From assembly GCF_035573695.1 (NCBI RefSeq), contig NZ_CP121694.1:2208501-2272500 (forward strand): a stretch of 64,000 nucleotides of DNA. The letters are read 5' to 3'. The notes beneath the pieces were generated by a model. The model was not told the origin of the DNA. It saw only the letters and a list, made by a program, of their open reading frames with translations, and did not search any database. Shown piece after piece: positions 54,686 to 63,327 of this stretch. This DNA is from Metallumcola ferriviriculae (GTDB lineage Bacteria > Bacillota > JADQBR01). The position numbers and the translations under genes are program-made. The first letter of the stretch is position 1, and each line of letters starts with the position of its first letter.

Positions 54686-54733
54686 CTTTCAAAATCATAA
54701 ATTTAAGTATGTCCTGTCCAGCATGAGGGGAGA

Positions 54734-55540
54734 TTAATATTCCGGTAAATTTTCAGCCGGTATGGCCAACCCTTTTTTCTGTTCCTGACTATCTCCGGTA
54801 GTTGCAAAGACTATGGCGACAACCTGCCCCTTTTCGTTAAAAACCGGGCTTCCGCTGCTTCCCGACTGAATTGGGGCATCTATTATAATTACCGGAGCAG
54901 CCAATTGGCTTACGCGGCCGAGACCGGTTATCTCCCCTTCCATCACTACCCATGGAAATCCTAACGGGTTACCTATTACCAGCACCTTTTCCCCTTTACC
55001 CGGCAGTAACCTGCTAATCTCAATATTTGGTAAGTTCTGGCCATCCAAGTAAACGAGCGCTAAATCAAGCGATGGATACTCATTCACCTGTATATCACGA
55101 AAGGTCTTACCACCTGAGAAAGAAACACTAACAGCTGCAGCATTTTGGATAACATGATAATTAGTAACAATGACCCCCGTCGGACTGATGTTAAATCCGG
55201 TACCGGATCGCCGTTCGGGTAATACTAATCCTTCTCCCTTACTCATTACTTCCACCCGAACTACTGCCTCTTTAAGTTCCTGGACCTTCGCACTTTGGCT
55301 CAGTTCCCTTGAGCGGGATATAAATCCCAGGGAAAAATAGGAAAATATCTTACCGAGACCGTTAAAGGAAAAAACCGTAATAAAAATTACTACTACTAAA
55401 AATGCGACCAGTTTCCATCCAACGGATGTGCCACGCCTCACTATTGGCCGGCGATAATCCTCTTCCTCAAACTGTTCATTCAACTCCATCGTTTCTTCTT
55501 CGCCAGGAAATTCTTGTTTAGCATAGGGGTTGTCAGTCAT
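54734..55540 (-). CDS. Membrane-anchored trypsin-like serine protease (S1C, no PDZ)
   Basis: 268 residues. One membrane segment at about 42-65 (WKLVAFLVVVIFITVFSF); protease domain outside. Catalytic triad in view: VTNYHVIQ (His), YPSLDLALV (Asp), IQSGSSGSPVF (Ser). Length ends right after the protease domain, so the PDZ found in HtrA/DegP is missing. Probably cell-envelope quality control. Eight bases separate it from the DUF2007 gene upstream. Confidence 0.88.
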   Translation of the reverse strand: MTDNPYAKQEFPGEEETMELNEQFEEEDYRRPIVRRGTSVGWKLVAFLVVVIFITVFSFNGLGKIFSYFSLGFISRSRELSQSAKVQELKEAVVRVEVMSKGEGLVLPERRSGTGFNISPTGVIVTNYHVIQNAAAVSVSFSGGKTFRDIQVNEYPSLDLALVYLDGQNLPNIEISRLLPGKGEKVLVIGNPLGFPWVVMEGEITGLGRVSQLAAPVIIIDAPIQSGSSGSPVFNEKGQVVAIVFATTGDSQEQKKGLAIPAENLPEY

Positions 55541-55548
55541 TTATGCCT

Positions 55549-55773
55549 CTACTCCTCTAGAAAATCTTGAAGCAAGCATTCCACTTCTTCTAAATCCTCC
55601 ACTTTCACCATTATTTGCATGGGTCCGTCTAAATAGTTAAACGGCATGTTGCGCACTCTTTCACCTTTAACAAAACTCCAAATGCCAGCGCCTTCCAAAA
55701 TGGATCTGGCTATGGTCATCTTTACTTGATCAAATGTACTATATACCGCTACCGGAGACTTCTTATCACTCAT
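55549..55773 (-). CDS. DUF2007-like small protein
   Basis: 74 residues: VAVYSTFDQVKMTIARSILE, GPMQIMVKVEDLEEVECLL. The pattern of a small alpha/beta domain that begins with a strand then a helix and ends in EDLEEA-like is that of DUF2007 (putative signal-transducing protein). Co-directional with the protease gene. Function unknown. Confidence 0.7.
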   Translation of the reverse strand: MSDKKSPVAVYSTFDQVKMTIARSILEGAGIWSFVKGERVRNMPFNYLDGPMQIMVKVEDLEEVECLLQDFLEE

Positions 55774-55828
55774 AGCTTGAAACCGCCTTTGTAAAAAATG
55801 TCACAATATTGCCCAGTGGGTGCTTCAT

Positions 55829-56617
55829 CTATTTCAATCTTCTCGAATTCTTTTCGAAGGCTATTATTGCAGCCCCTAGAGCACCGTTAATCTGTGTGTA
55901 AGGAGGAACTGTAAGTTTACATTCTAACTTCTCTTCCAAGGCATTGACCACGCCTTTGTTCTGAGCAACGCCCCCAGTCATCACTACTGTTTCTTCTATC
56001 CCCACTCGTCTGACAAGTCCGGCAATTCGTCGTGCGATGGAGTCATGGATTCCCGCTACTACATCCTCTACTTTCTTTTTAGCTGTTAAGTGGGAAATTA
56101 CCTCAGATTCAGCAAATACCGTACAAGTGCTGCTAATTATCACTTTTTCCGTTGACCTTTTACCCAAGATTCCCAATTCAGCTACTGGGTATCCTAAAGC
56201 TTGAGCCATCACATCTAAAAATCTTCCAGTACCGGCGGCGCATTTTTCATTCATTTCAAACTTTAGCACTTTTCCATTTGCTGCGAGTTTTATGGCCTTG
56301 GCATCCTGACCACCAATATCGATTACCGTCCGTGCATTTTCAACCTGAAAGGCGGCACCTTTAGCGTGACAGGCAATTTCACTAATCTCTTCATCAGCAT
56401 CCGCATAAATTACCCTGCCATATCCTGTCGCCACCACGTAAGTAAGGTCTTCTCGATTTAAACCAGCTTCGTTTAGGGTTTTACTAACCGCCCGTTCAGG
56501 CCCGTCACTGCCAGTCCCCGCCTTTATTACAGCATGCGCCACAATTTCTTGACCATTCTTTAGGATTGCGCATTTAGAAGTGATTGATCCGATGTCAACT
56601 CCCATGGTATAGGTCAT
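55829..56617 (-). CDS. 2-hydroxyacyl-CoA dehydratase activase (ASKHA ATPase)
   Basis: 262 residues, HgdC/FldI type. ASKHA motifs MGVDIGSITSKCAIL, VIDIGGQDAKAI and VVMTGGVAQNKGV. Two cysteines in CAAGTGRFLDVMA and SSTCTVFAESE are placed to share one 4Fe-4S cluster across the homodimer. It uses ATP to drive a single high-energy electron into the dehydratase. The gene lies 11 bases after the smaller dehydratase subunit, completing the system. Confidence 0.93.
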   Translation of the reverse strand: MTYTMGVDIGSITSKCAILKNGQEIVAHAVIKAGTGSDGPERAVSKTLNEAGLNREDLTYVVATGYGRVIYADADEEISEIACHAKGAAFQVENARTVIDIGGQDAKAIKLAANGKVLKFEMNEKCAAGTGRFLDVMAQALGYPVAELGILGKRSTEKVIISSTCTVFAESEVISHLTAKKKVEDVVAGIHDSIARRIAGLVRRVGIEETVVMTGGVAQNKGVVNALEEKLECKLTVPPYTQINGALGAAIIAFEKNSRRLK

Positions 56618-56628
56618 GCTACTTCCCC

Positions 56629-57750
56629 CTATGCTAGCATTTCTGTAAAGGCTTGAAGCCTAGTTCTGATTTGGCCAAAAGATGCCATCTGCTGCTCTAC
56701 TTCAATAAATAATAGTGGTATCCCTGCCTGTTCCAATTCCTGTTTGAGTATCGGATAATCGAATTCTTCTGCTTCACAAAATTTCATGTTAATGAATACT
56801 ACACCGTTGGCCTTTGTTTTCTCTACCAGCTCTTTAATATGGCTCCCCCTTTTCTTACCTGGGTCAAACAAAGTGGAACAGGGGCCAAGACTCAAGTGTC
56901 TCTGGACAAGGGCGTCTATGGGCTCAGTTTGGGTGGTGACTTGTACTCCATGCAATCTGGACCCGAGGGCCAAATCGTCAGCTACCACGGCACAACCAAG
57001 GTCTTCGATGACATCCAGCAATTCTTCGGGCTCGGCCATAATACCGGTTAGTAACAGCCGTTTATGGGGCACCTCTTTTATATCTCGAACTTCCAGCCAA
57101 GGCAGCAGACCTTCGAGCTCCTGGTTATACTGCTCCTTTGGCATAAATAAAGAGGCCTTTACCAGCCCTGCCATCTCCCGATGGGTCAGACTTTGCGGTT
57201 GTTCCGCACGAAGCTGCCTCAGTTTTTCCATCAGCTCGCGATGATGATTATAAACACTGATACTCCGTTGCAAATCGCCATTATTAATACTAGAGCCGAC
57301 CAATTCTTCCAGCCAAGAAATAAATTCCCGATAAAGGTCCGCCAAATAAAGCGTTGCAGCATTGCTGGACCTGTTGGCTGGGTACACTAAATCAAATTTT
57401 ACTTTGTCTGGAAAAGTCTTTGCCCATATATCAGAGCTATTTTGAACATGGTCACAAGTGGACGGAAAAACAAATCCATCTACCATGTCATATGTCCCTT
57501 TTAAAGCGTACTCTAAAACGCCTCTAACAATAGAACAGGAAAAACCCTGCAGGTGTGCATTGGCCCTTTCAATTTCCGTAGTGCCGCCCCACAACCCAAC
57601 AGGCAAGGCCCCTGCTGCATGAATTATTTCTTCAGGAACATAGATTGGCAGACACCCGATCACTTTGCCGCCGGTAACTTCTTTCCAACCGGTAATAGCG
57701 CGTTGGGGATTCTCTGCAATTTCCAAAAGCTCGCGTAATTTTTCTTCCAT
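56629..57750 (-). CDS. 2-hydroxyacyl-CoA dehydratase, subunit of the D/HgdB type
   Basis: 373 residues. Features of the family: CLPIYVPEEIIHAAGALPVG, SCSIVRGVLEYAL, VFPSTCDHVQNSSDI (cluster Cys) and VFINMKFCEAEEFDYP (second Cys region). With the next gene it forms the iron-sulfur heterodimer that removes water from a (R)-2-hydroxyacyl-CoA by a ketyl radical. The substrate (lactoyl, 2-hydroxyglutaryl, phenyllactyl or other) cannot be read from sequence. No CoA-transferase is next to it. Confidence 0.88.
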   Translation of the reverse strand: MEEKLRELLEIAENPQRAITGWKEVTGGKVIGCLPIYVPEEIIHAAGALPVGLWGGTTEIERANAHLQGFSCSIVRGVLEYALKGTYDMVDGFVFPSTCDHVQNSSDIWAKTFPDKVKFDLVYPANRSSNAATLYLADLYREFISWLEELVGSSINNGDLQRSISVYNHHRELMEKLRQLRAEQPQSLTHREMAGLVKASLFMPKEQYNQELEGLLPWLEVRDIKEVPHKRLLLTGIMAEPEELLDVIEDLGCAVVADDLALGSRLHGVQVTTQTEPIDALVQRHLSLGPCSTLFDPGKKRGSHIKELVEKTKANGVVFINMKFCEAEEFDYPILKQELEQAGIPLLFIEVEQQMASFGQIRTRLQAFTEMLA

Positions 57751-57763
57751 TAGATAGCCCTCC

Positions 57764-58972
57764 TTAATATACTGCCATTTCTAATGTTTCCATGAATGAT
57801 TGAAACCTGCTTTCAAACTGTGCCCAGGAAAAGTTGCGAGCATCTGTTTGATCCCCATCAAAAATAAAATCAGGTATTGGATGGTTACCGTTTTGGGTCA
57901 TCCTGCTCAAATCATAAAGTCCAAAACAATAAGGTTTACAACTCCTATTCGAGTGATGTATGACACCGTCTAAGTTATAATCCTCTGCCAATTGATCTGC
58001 ATCGTTGAATTTAGCATCCAAGTTTTGATTGATTAGGACAGCGGTATATACTTCAGCCATGCTGCGCATCAGGTTAGTGGTATCAAATTCCAATATCCAA
58101 GCATTTGTGTAAGTCGAACAAACTAAGTTGGCATTATACTTGGCAAAAAGTTGAGCCATCGGACGCAAGGCATACCATACGGGAATACCATTCCATAAAA
58201 ACCTATGTCTCTCATCGGGAACTGCCCCTTTTCCTTCCTTGACCTTTTCCTGTAATTCAGCCTTTAGCACACGATAGTACTCCAATGCCTCGGGAGTCCC
58301 CCTCATTGTCACTATTGGTGCCATAAAATTAAAGGCTTCAAAAGCAGTAAACGGGGCCGGCTTATTTTTATTTAATTGCAATATCTCACGCCACAGTTGA
58401 GATGTCTTTGTAGAGATTTCGGACACCTGCTTAAAACGCTCCATGTCAAAATTTTGCCCGGTCACTTGCTCCAACCAAGGAATAAATTCCTCAAATTGCC
58501 CTTGAACATACCTGATGCTGCTTTCGGAAATTGCCGCTCCATGATTAAAGGGTGTATCAATAAGAAATAACGGTACGTTAAAATGGCGGGCAAGATTTTC
58601 ATACCATTTGACAACGGTATTGCAGATATTATTACAGCAGACCAGAAAATCCGGCCTGGCTAGTCCATTTACCGGGCTCTTGCCTGTCAATATCTGTCCA
58701 ATATCTGCACGGGCATAAGAACATATGTCCGTGGAATAGCCAACCGCTTCTGCAGCCTCAGCCAATTCCACCCCCATCTTTCTCGCGCCAATCATAGCGC
58801 CATGGTTTTCGGGAAACAGCGGAAGAACATCCATTACCTGTAAGAACTCCACCGGCGCAATTGAACTGCACCAAGCAACCGGATGTTTCTTGCGATCCAT
58901 TTTTTTTGGTGCGCCATAATGCACCATGGTCATTTGTCTTAACATTTCTTCTGCCCTGCTAGTTTCTTTCAT
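57764..58972 (-). CDS. 2-hydroxyacyl-CoA dehydratase, larger subunit
   Basis: 402 residues from ATG 58972 (AGGGGATAACG upstream); a longer reading from 59050 has no ribosome site. Motifs: VAWCSSIAPVEFLQVMDVLP near the start, TDICSYARADIG, FLVCCNNICNTVVKWYENLA, and HHSNRSCKPYCFGLYDL near the C-terminus, giving the cysteines for a 4Fe-4S cluster. First gene of a three-gene operon (subunit, subunit, activase). Confidence 0.9.
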   Translation of the reverse strand: MKETSRAEEMLRQMTMVHYGAPKKMDRKKHPVAWCSSIAPVEFLQVMDVLPLFPENHGAMIGARKMGVELAEAAEAVGYSTDICSYARADIGQILTGKSPVNGLARPDFLVCCNNICNTVVKWYENLARHFNVPLFLIDTPFNHGAAISESSIRYVQGQFEEFIPWLEQVTGQNFDMERFKQVSEISTKTSQLWREILQLNKNKPAPFTAFEAFNFMAPIVTMRGTPEALEYYRVLKAELQEKVKEGKGAVPDERHRFLWNGIPVWYALRPMAQLFAKYNANLVCSTYTNAWILEFDTTNLMRSMAEVYTAVLINQNLDAKFNDADQLAEDYNLDGVIHHSNRSCKPYCFGLYDLSRMTQNGNHPIPDFIFDGDQTDARNFSWAQFESRFQSFMETLEMAVY

Positions 58973-59107
58973 CGTTATCCCCCTGTCCTCAAACAAATTT
59001 TTCGCATCATATACTCCACTCCCTCTCAAATAATTATTTGCAATTATCATGCCACAGGGCTAATCAGCCCTGAAATATTCTGACTTTGTCTGGCTTTTAT
59101 AAGAAAT

Positions 59108-59147
59108 AAAAAAAGGACGGTTGATGGCAATTAGCCACCCACCGTCC
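59108..59147 (-). terminator. Intrinsic terminator after ABC exporter genes
   Basis: On the - strand stem GGACGGT / ACCGTCC with inner TGGC / GCCA pairs, followed by seven T. Confidence 0.88.
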
Positions 59148-59164
59148 CTGGTGTAAAATATCTA

Positions 59165-61024
59165 TTAATTTACTGCCGTAAACTGGCTATTATATAATTC
59201 CGCATAGAAACCGTTCTTTTCTAAAAGTCCTTGATGAGTACCATTTTCTACGATATTGCCGTCGTTCATTACCAAGATTAAATCTGCGCCACGAATGGTA
59301 GATAAGCGATGGGCAATGACAAAGCTGGTTTTTCCTTTCATCAGATTATTCATCGCCTTTTGGATATAAACCTCCGTTCTAGTATCAACGCTGCTGGTCG
59401 CTTCATCGAGGATCAGGATAATTGGGTCAGCAAGAATGGCTCTGGCAATAGTTAAGAGCTGCCTTTGTCCCTGGGATAAATTTGACGCATCTTCGTTTAA
59501 CACGGTAGCATAACCATCGGGAAGTGTTCTGATAAAGTGATCCGCATGAGCTGCTTTGGCGGCCGCCACGATTTCTTCATCCGAAGCATTTTCACGTCCA
59601 TAGGCTATGTTATCCTTGATACTGCCATTAAAAAGCCAGGTGTCCTGCAGCACCATGCCAAAGATGCTGCGCAAATATCCTCGTTTCATCTCTTTAATAT
59701 CAACCCCGTCAATTAATATCTGCCCCCCATTAAGTTCATAGAAGCGCATTAATAAATTTACCAATGTAGTCTTCCCTGCACCGGTAGGGCCTACTATGGC
59801 CACAGTCTGACCGGGTTTTATCCCGAAAGTCATATTTTCGATAAGAGTTTCATTATCCTTATAACCAAACTTAACATTTTCGAACTTGACCTCTCCCTTG
59901 GGAAACTCCAATATTTTAGCATTTACACTTTCAGGTACTTCTTCATTTTCGTCTAAAAGTTCAAAAACACGCTCGGCCGACGCCACAGTAGACTGAATAA
60001 TATTAGCAATATTTGCCGTTTGCGTTATCGGTTGGGTCAGTTGTCTTGAATATTGAATAAATGCTTGTACGTCCCCGATTGTAATCGCCTGATTGGTAAC
60101 AAAAATTGCACCGACAACGGAAACTAATACATACCCAATGTTGCCAATAAACTGCATCAGCGGCATGATGATGCCGGAAATATACTGTGCCTTCCAACCT
60201 ACATCGTGAAGTTCATCGTTAATTGCATTAAATTCTTCAATAGCCTTATCCTCGTGTCCAAAGGCCTTAATTATTTTGTGACCGGTGTACATTTCCTCAA
60301 TATGACCGTTCAACTGTCCCAGCGCTTTCTGCTGCCCAGCAAAGTACTTTTGTGAACGAGATGCCACATATTTTGTTACTACCGCATACAACGGCAGAGT
60401 CAAAATAGTAATTAATGTTATCAAAGGACTAATTGATAACATCATGATGATGACGCCGACAAGGGTAACTAAAGCGGTAATGAGCTGCATGATACTCTGT
60501 TGCAAGGTGTTGCTTATATTTTCAATATCATTCGTCACACGGCTTAATATTTCTCCATGGGGATGCGAATCGAAATATTTCAAAGGTAAGCGAGCTAATT
60601 TGCTGTTAACATCCTCGCGCATATCATAGACCGTCTTCTGGGCGATGCTCACCATGATATATTGCTGAATATAATTAAAAACGGCACTAGTAACATAAAG
60701 AATACTTAGAATGAACAAAATGTGCTGAATATAATTGAAGTCAATTGTTGCCCCTGGTACCCCATTAATTTTCATCATCATACCTTCGAATATCTTAGTG
60801 ATTGCTTTGCCAAGAATTTTGGGGCTTACAATAATAAACAATGTGCTTAAAATAGCAATAAAAAACACTTGAATAATCTGGTATTTTCTTGGTGCAAAGT
60901 AAAGCAGCAATCTTTTTAAAGTACCTTTGAAATTCTTAGCTTTTTCTACCGGCATGCTCATGTGCGGACCGCTGCCAAATCCCCTGCCGCGACCGGTCGT
61001 TTTATAATCTCGGCGCTCTGTCAT
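59165..61024 (-). CDS. ABC exporter half-transporter with canonical ATPase site
   Basis: 619 residues, membrane domain (about residues 35-340) then ATPase. Walker A GPTGAGKTTLVNLL, signature NLSQGQRQLLTIARAI, Walker B ILILDEATSSVD with the catalytic Glu, H-loop VIAHRLSTI. A Gly-rich N-terminal tail (GRGRGFGSGPHM) is unusual but common in this subgroup. It overlaps the partner gene by four bases (ATGA), so the two are translated together and most likely form a heterodimer for drugs, lipids or peptides. Confidence 0.93.
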   Translation of the reverse strand: MTERRDYKTTGRGRGFGSGPHMSMPVEKAKNFKGTLKRLLLYFAPRKYQIIQVFFIAILSTLFIIVSPKILGKAITKIFEGMMMKINGVPGATIDFNYIQHILFILSILYVTSAVFNYIQQYIMVSIAQKTVYDMREDVNSKLARLPLKYFDSHPHGEILSRVTNDIENISNTLQQSIMQLITALVTLVGVIIMMLSISPLITLITILTLPLYAVVTKYVASRSQKYFAGQQKALGQLNGHIEEMYTGHKIIKAFGHEDKAIEEFNAINDELHDVGWKAQYISGIIMPLMQFIGNIGYVLVSVVGAIFVTNQAITIGDVQAFIQYSRQLTQPITQTANIANIIQSTVASAERVFELLDENEEVPESVNAKILEFPKGEVKFENVKFGYKDNETLIENMTFGIKPGQTVAIVGPTGAGKTTLVNLLMRFYELNGGQILIDGVDIKEMKRGYLRSIFGMVLQDTWLFNGSIKDNIAYGRENASDEEIVAAAKAAHADHFIRTLPDGYATVLNEDASNLSQGQRQLLTIARAILADPIILILDEATSSVDTRTEVYIQKAMNNLMKGKTSFVIAHRLSTIRGADLILVMNDGNIVENGTHQGLLEKNGFYAELYNSQFTAVN

Positions 61025-62748
61025 GCTAATTCCTCCTCTGACAGCTGTGAAACTACTATTTCTCGGTATACCTTACATTTTTCTAATAAATCTTTATGAC
61101 AGCCAATTCCCGCTATCCGACCTTGATCCAACACTATAATACGGTCCGCATCCACTACAGTACTGACCCTTTGTGCCACAATAATTATCGTGGAATTTAA
61201 TATTTCTTTTTTAAGGGCGGCCCGCAGGTTAGCCTCCGTTTTTAAATCAAGCGCAGAGAAACTGTCGTCGAACACATAAATCTCCGGTTTTCGCACCAGG
61301 GCCCGGGCAATGGAAATCCGCTGCTTTTGCCCTCCTGAGATATTAATACCACCCTGAGCAATGAGAGATTGAAAGCCGTCTTTCATAGTGGATATAAATT
61401 CAGTGGCTTGGGCTATTTCTGCTGCCCGCTTGACCTCTTCATCAGTGGCCGTCTCTTTTCCGTATCTAATATTTTCTGCAGTTGTACCAGTAAACAAAAC
61501 TGCTTCTTGCGGTATAAAACCTATCTTCGCTCTAAGTTCTTTTTGAGTCATATCTCGAACATCTACTCCATCTATCTTAACACTGCCACTTTCCACATCG
61601 AAAAATCGCGGGATCAAGTTTATTAAGGTTGATTTCCCCGAGCCGGTACCCCCGATGACAGCAGTAACTTCCCCGGGAAACGTAGTAAATGTTATATCAT
61701 TTACTACCGGTTCTTCTGCCCCCGGATACCTAAAGGTTACATCTTTGAATTGGACAACCCCTCTTTTTCCTTCGGAACCTTGCGAACACTGAGGGTCCTT
61801 AATATCTGCTTCCATATTTAAGATTTCGTTAATTCTCAGCGCCGACGCCGATGCCCGTGGTACCATGACAAACATCACTGAAATCATAATCAACGAAAAC
61901 ATAATCTGGGTGACATACTGGATAAAAGCCATTAAATCCCCTACCTGCATACTTCCATTATTAATACGAATACTGCCAAACCAAACCACTGCGATAGTTG
62001 TTAAATTAAATAAAAACATCATCACAGGCATCATAGAGACCATAATATGATTGACATTAATGGCGGTGCCTGTCAGGTCTCCATTGGCACGATTGAAACG
62101 AACACTTTCGTATTCTGATCGGTTAAAAGCTCGTATTACCCTGATGCCGGTCAGACTTTCTCTTAAGACACGGTTTAGTTTATCTAGCTTTACCTGCAAT
62201 GCCTTAAACAATGGTAGCCCTTTCCGGGCAATAACAAAAATAGCGACGGAAAGCAGCGGAATGACAACCAGGATAATTATTGATAACTGCGCATCTTTGG
62301 ATACAGCCATGATGACGCCACCAATAATCATCATCGGTGCGCTGATGACCATCCGCAGCATCAGCATCGTTACCTGTTGAACTTGCGTAATGTCATTTGT
62401 AGTTCTAGTAATGAGAGAAGCAGTTCCTATCTTGTTAAATCCCTGCAGTGAAAAACTTTCAATGTGGGTAAAGACCTTATTTCTTAAAATTTTACCAAAC
62501 CCGGTAGCGCTTTTCGCGGAAAGATAACTGGCGGCAATTGTGGCGACAGTCCCCCCTGCAGCTATAAACAGCATTACTACGCCAACCTTAAAAATGTAGC
62601 GGGTATCGCCTTGCACTATGCCAATATCAACGATATCAGACATCAAGGTAGGCAGGTACAATTGAGATAGTGATTGGATAAATAGTAATATAAAGACCGC
62701 AGTAATCGACAACGTGTATGGCTTCAGATACCTCGTTAATTTAAGCAT
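61021..62748 (-). CDS. ABC exporter half-transporter with degenerate Walker B Glu
   Basis: 575 residues. Walker A GGTGSGKSTLINLI, signature NISGGQKQRISIARAL, Walker B EIYVFDDSFSALD: Asp stands where the catalytic Glu should be, and the H-loop reads VAQRVSTV, with Gln for His. This asymmetry is typical of heterodimeric exporters such as BmrCD/TM287-288, where one site binds but barely hydrolyses ATP. Preceded by the remains of a MarR-type regulator. Confidence 0.93.
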   Translation of the reverse strand: MLKLTRYLKPYTLSITAVFILLFIQSLSQLYLPTLMSDIVDIGIVQGDTRYIFKVGVVMLFIAAGGTVATIAASYLSAKSATGFGKILRNKVFTHIESFSLQGFNKIGTASLITRTTNDITQVQQVTMLMLRMVISAPMMIIGGVIMAVSKDAQLSIIILVVIPLLSVAIFVIARKGLPLFKALQVKLDKLNRVLRESLTGIRVIRAFNRSEYESVRFNRANGDLTGTAINVNHIMVSMMPVMMFLFNLTTIAVVWFGSIRINNGSMQVGDLMAFIQYVTQIMFSLIMISVMFVMVPRASASALRINEILNMEADIKDPQCSQGSEGKRGVVQFKDVTFRYPGAEEPVVNDITFTTFPGEVTAVIGGTGSGKSTLINLIPRFFDVESGSVKIDGVDVRDMTQKELRAKIGFIPQEAVLFTGTTAENIRYGKETATDEEVKRAAEIAQATEFISTMKDGFQSLIAQGGINISGGQKQRISIARALVRKPEIYVFDDSFSALDLKTEANLRAALKKEILNSTIIIVAQRVSTVVDADRIIVLDQGRIAGIGCHKDLLEKCKVYREIVVSQLSEEELA

Positions 62749-62787
62749 CTTTTCTAATCATCTCCAGTCAAATCTGCTGTAATAGGT

Positions 62788-63036
62788 TTATTCAATCTGA
62801 TTATCGCGGTCGTTGGCTTTTTCTAATGCACTTTGAAGCTGCTTTAAGCCCGTCATCAATTCTTTAACGCTGACCTCAGGCATTTGGGACATGATAGCCG
62901 CTATCCGCTCGTGAACAATAGACTTTACATGACCAATCTGATGTTCCGCATCACCCTTGAGATACAGCCTTATATTATACCCATTATATTTCTCATTTAC
63001 AATAGCAATAACAGGAAAAAAACCGAGGTGAAATGC
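62788..63036 (-). pseudogene. C-terminal remnant of a MarR-type regulator
   Basis: Open frame without a start, from a TGA at 63039-63037 to TAA at 62788. It reads IVNEKYNGYNIRLYLKGDAE, VKSIVHERIAAIMSQMPEVS and VKELMTGLKQLQSALEKAND. The last 55 residues are like the C-terminal dimerisation helices of MarR proteins (ERIAAI..MP, LxxLxxALEK). The DNA-binding half is missing. MarR genes often head two-gene ABC exporter operons, as here, so the exporter may have lost its repressor. Confidence 0.6.
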
Positions 63037-63258
63037 TCAATAGTTTGACCAATTGTTATATTTTGCAAAAATCAAGCATGTCAGCCACTAAATAACCAAT
63101 ATAGGTGCATCTACGAAATGCTCGGTGCGTTAACACACCGGGTTCACTGAGCAAAATTTTTTCTTCCATGGCATTACTGAGTTAATTATAATATAGCAAT
63201 TCCCGTGCCTGTCATTCCTAAATCCGTGTATTAAATAGGGCCCGTTTCGAAAAATGGC

Positions 63259-63297
63259 ATGAAACTTGCTACATTATTAACAGATTAATGTTTCATG
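63259..63297 (+). promoter_or_regulatory. Inverted repeat, probable operator upstream of crotonase gene
   Basis: CATGAAAC (63259-63266) and GTTTCATG (63290-63297) are exact inverted copies 23 bases apart, 31 bases before the ATG. Spacing allows two turns of helix between half sites, as for TetR/FadR-type repressors of fatty-acid genes; the regulator is not in the window. Confidence 0.5.
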
Positions 63298-63327
63298 TTG
63301 TAAATCAAATTTTATAAGGAGGTAAAT

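Larger units (their letters stand above)
62749..63327. other. 0.58 kb region between ABC exporter and crotonase gene
   Basis: Holds the MarR remnant, a GTGCGTTAACACAC hairpin near 63125, and the crotonase control region. No other gene is seen. Confidence 0.5.
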
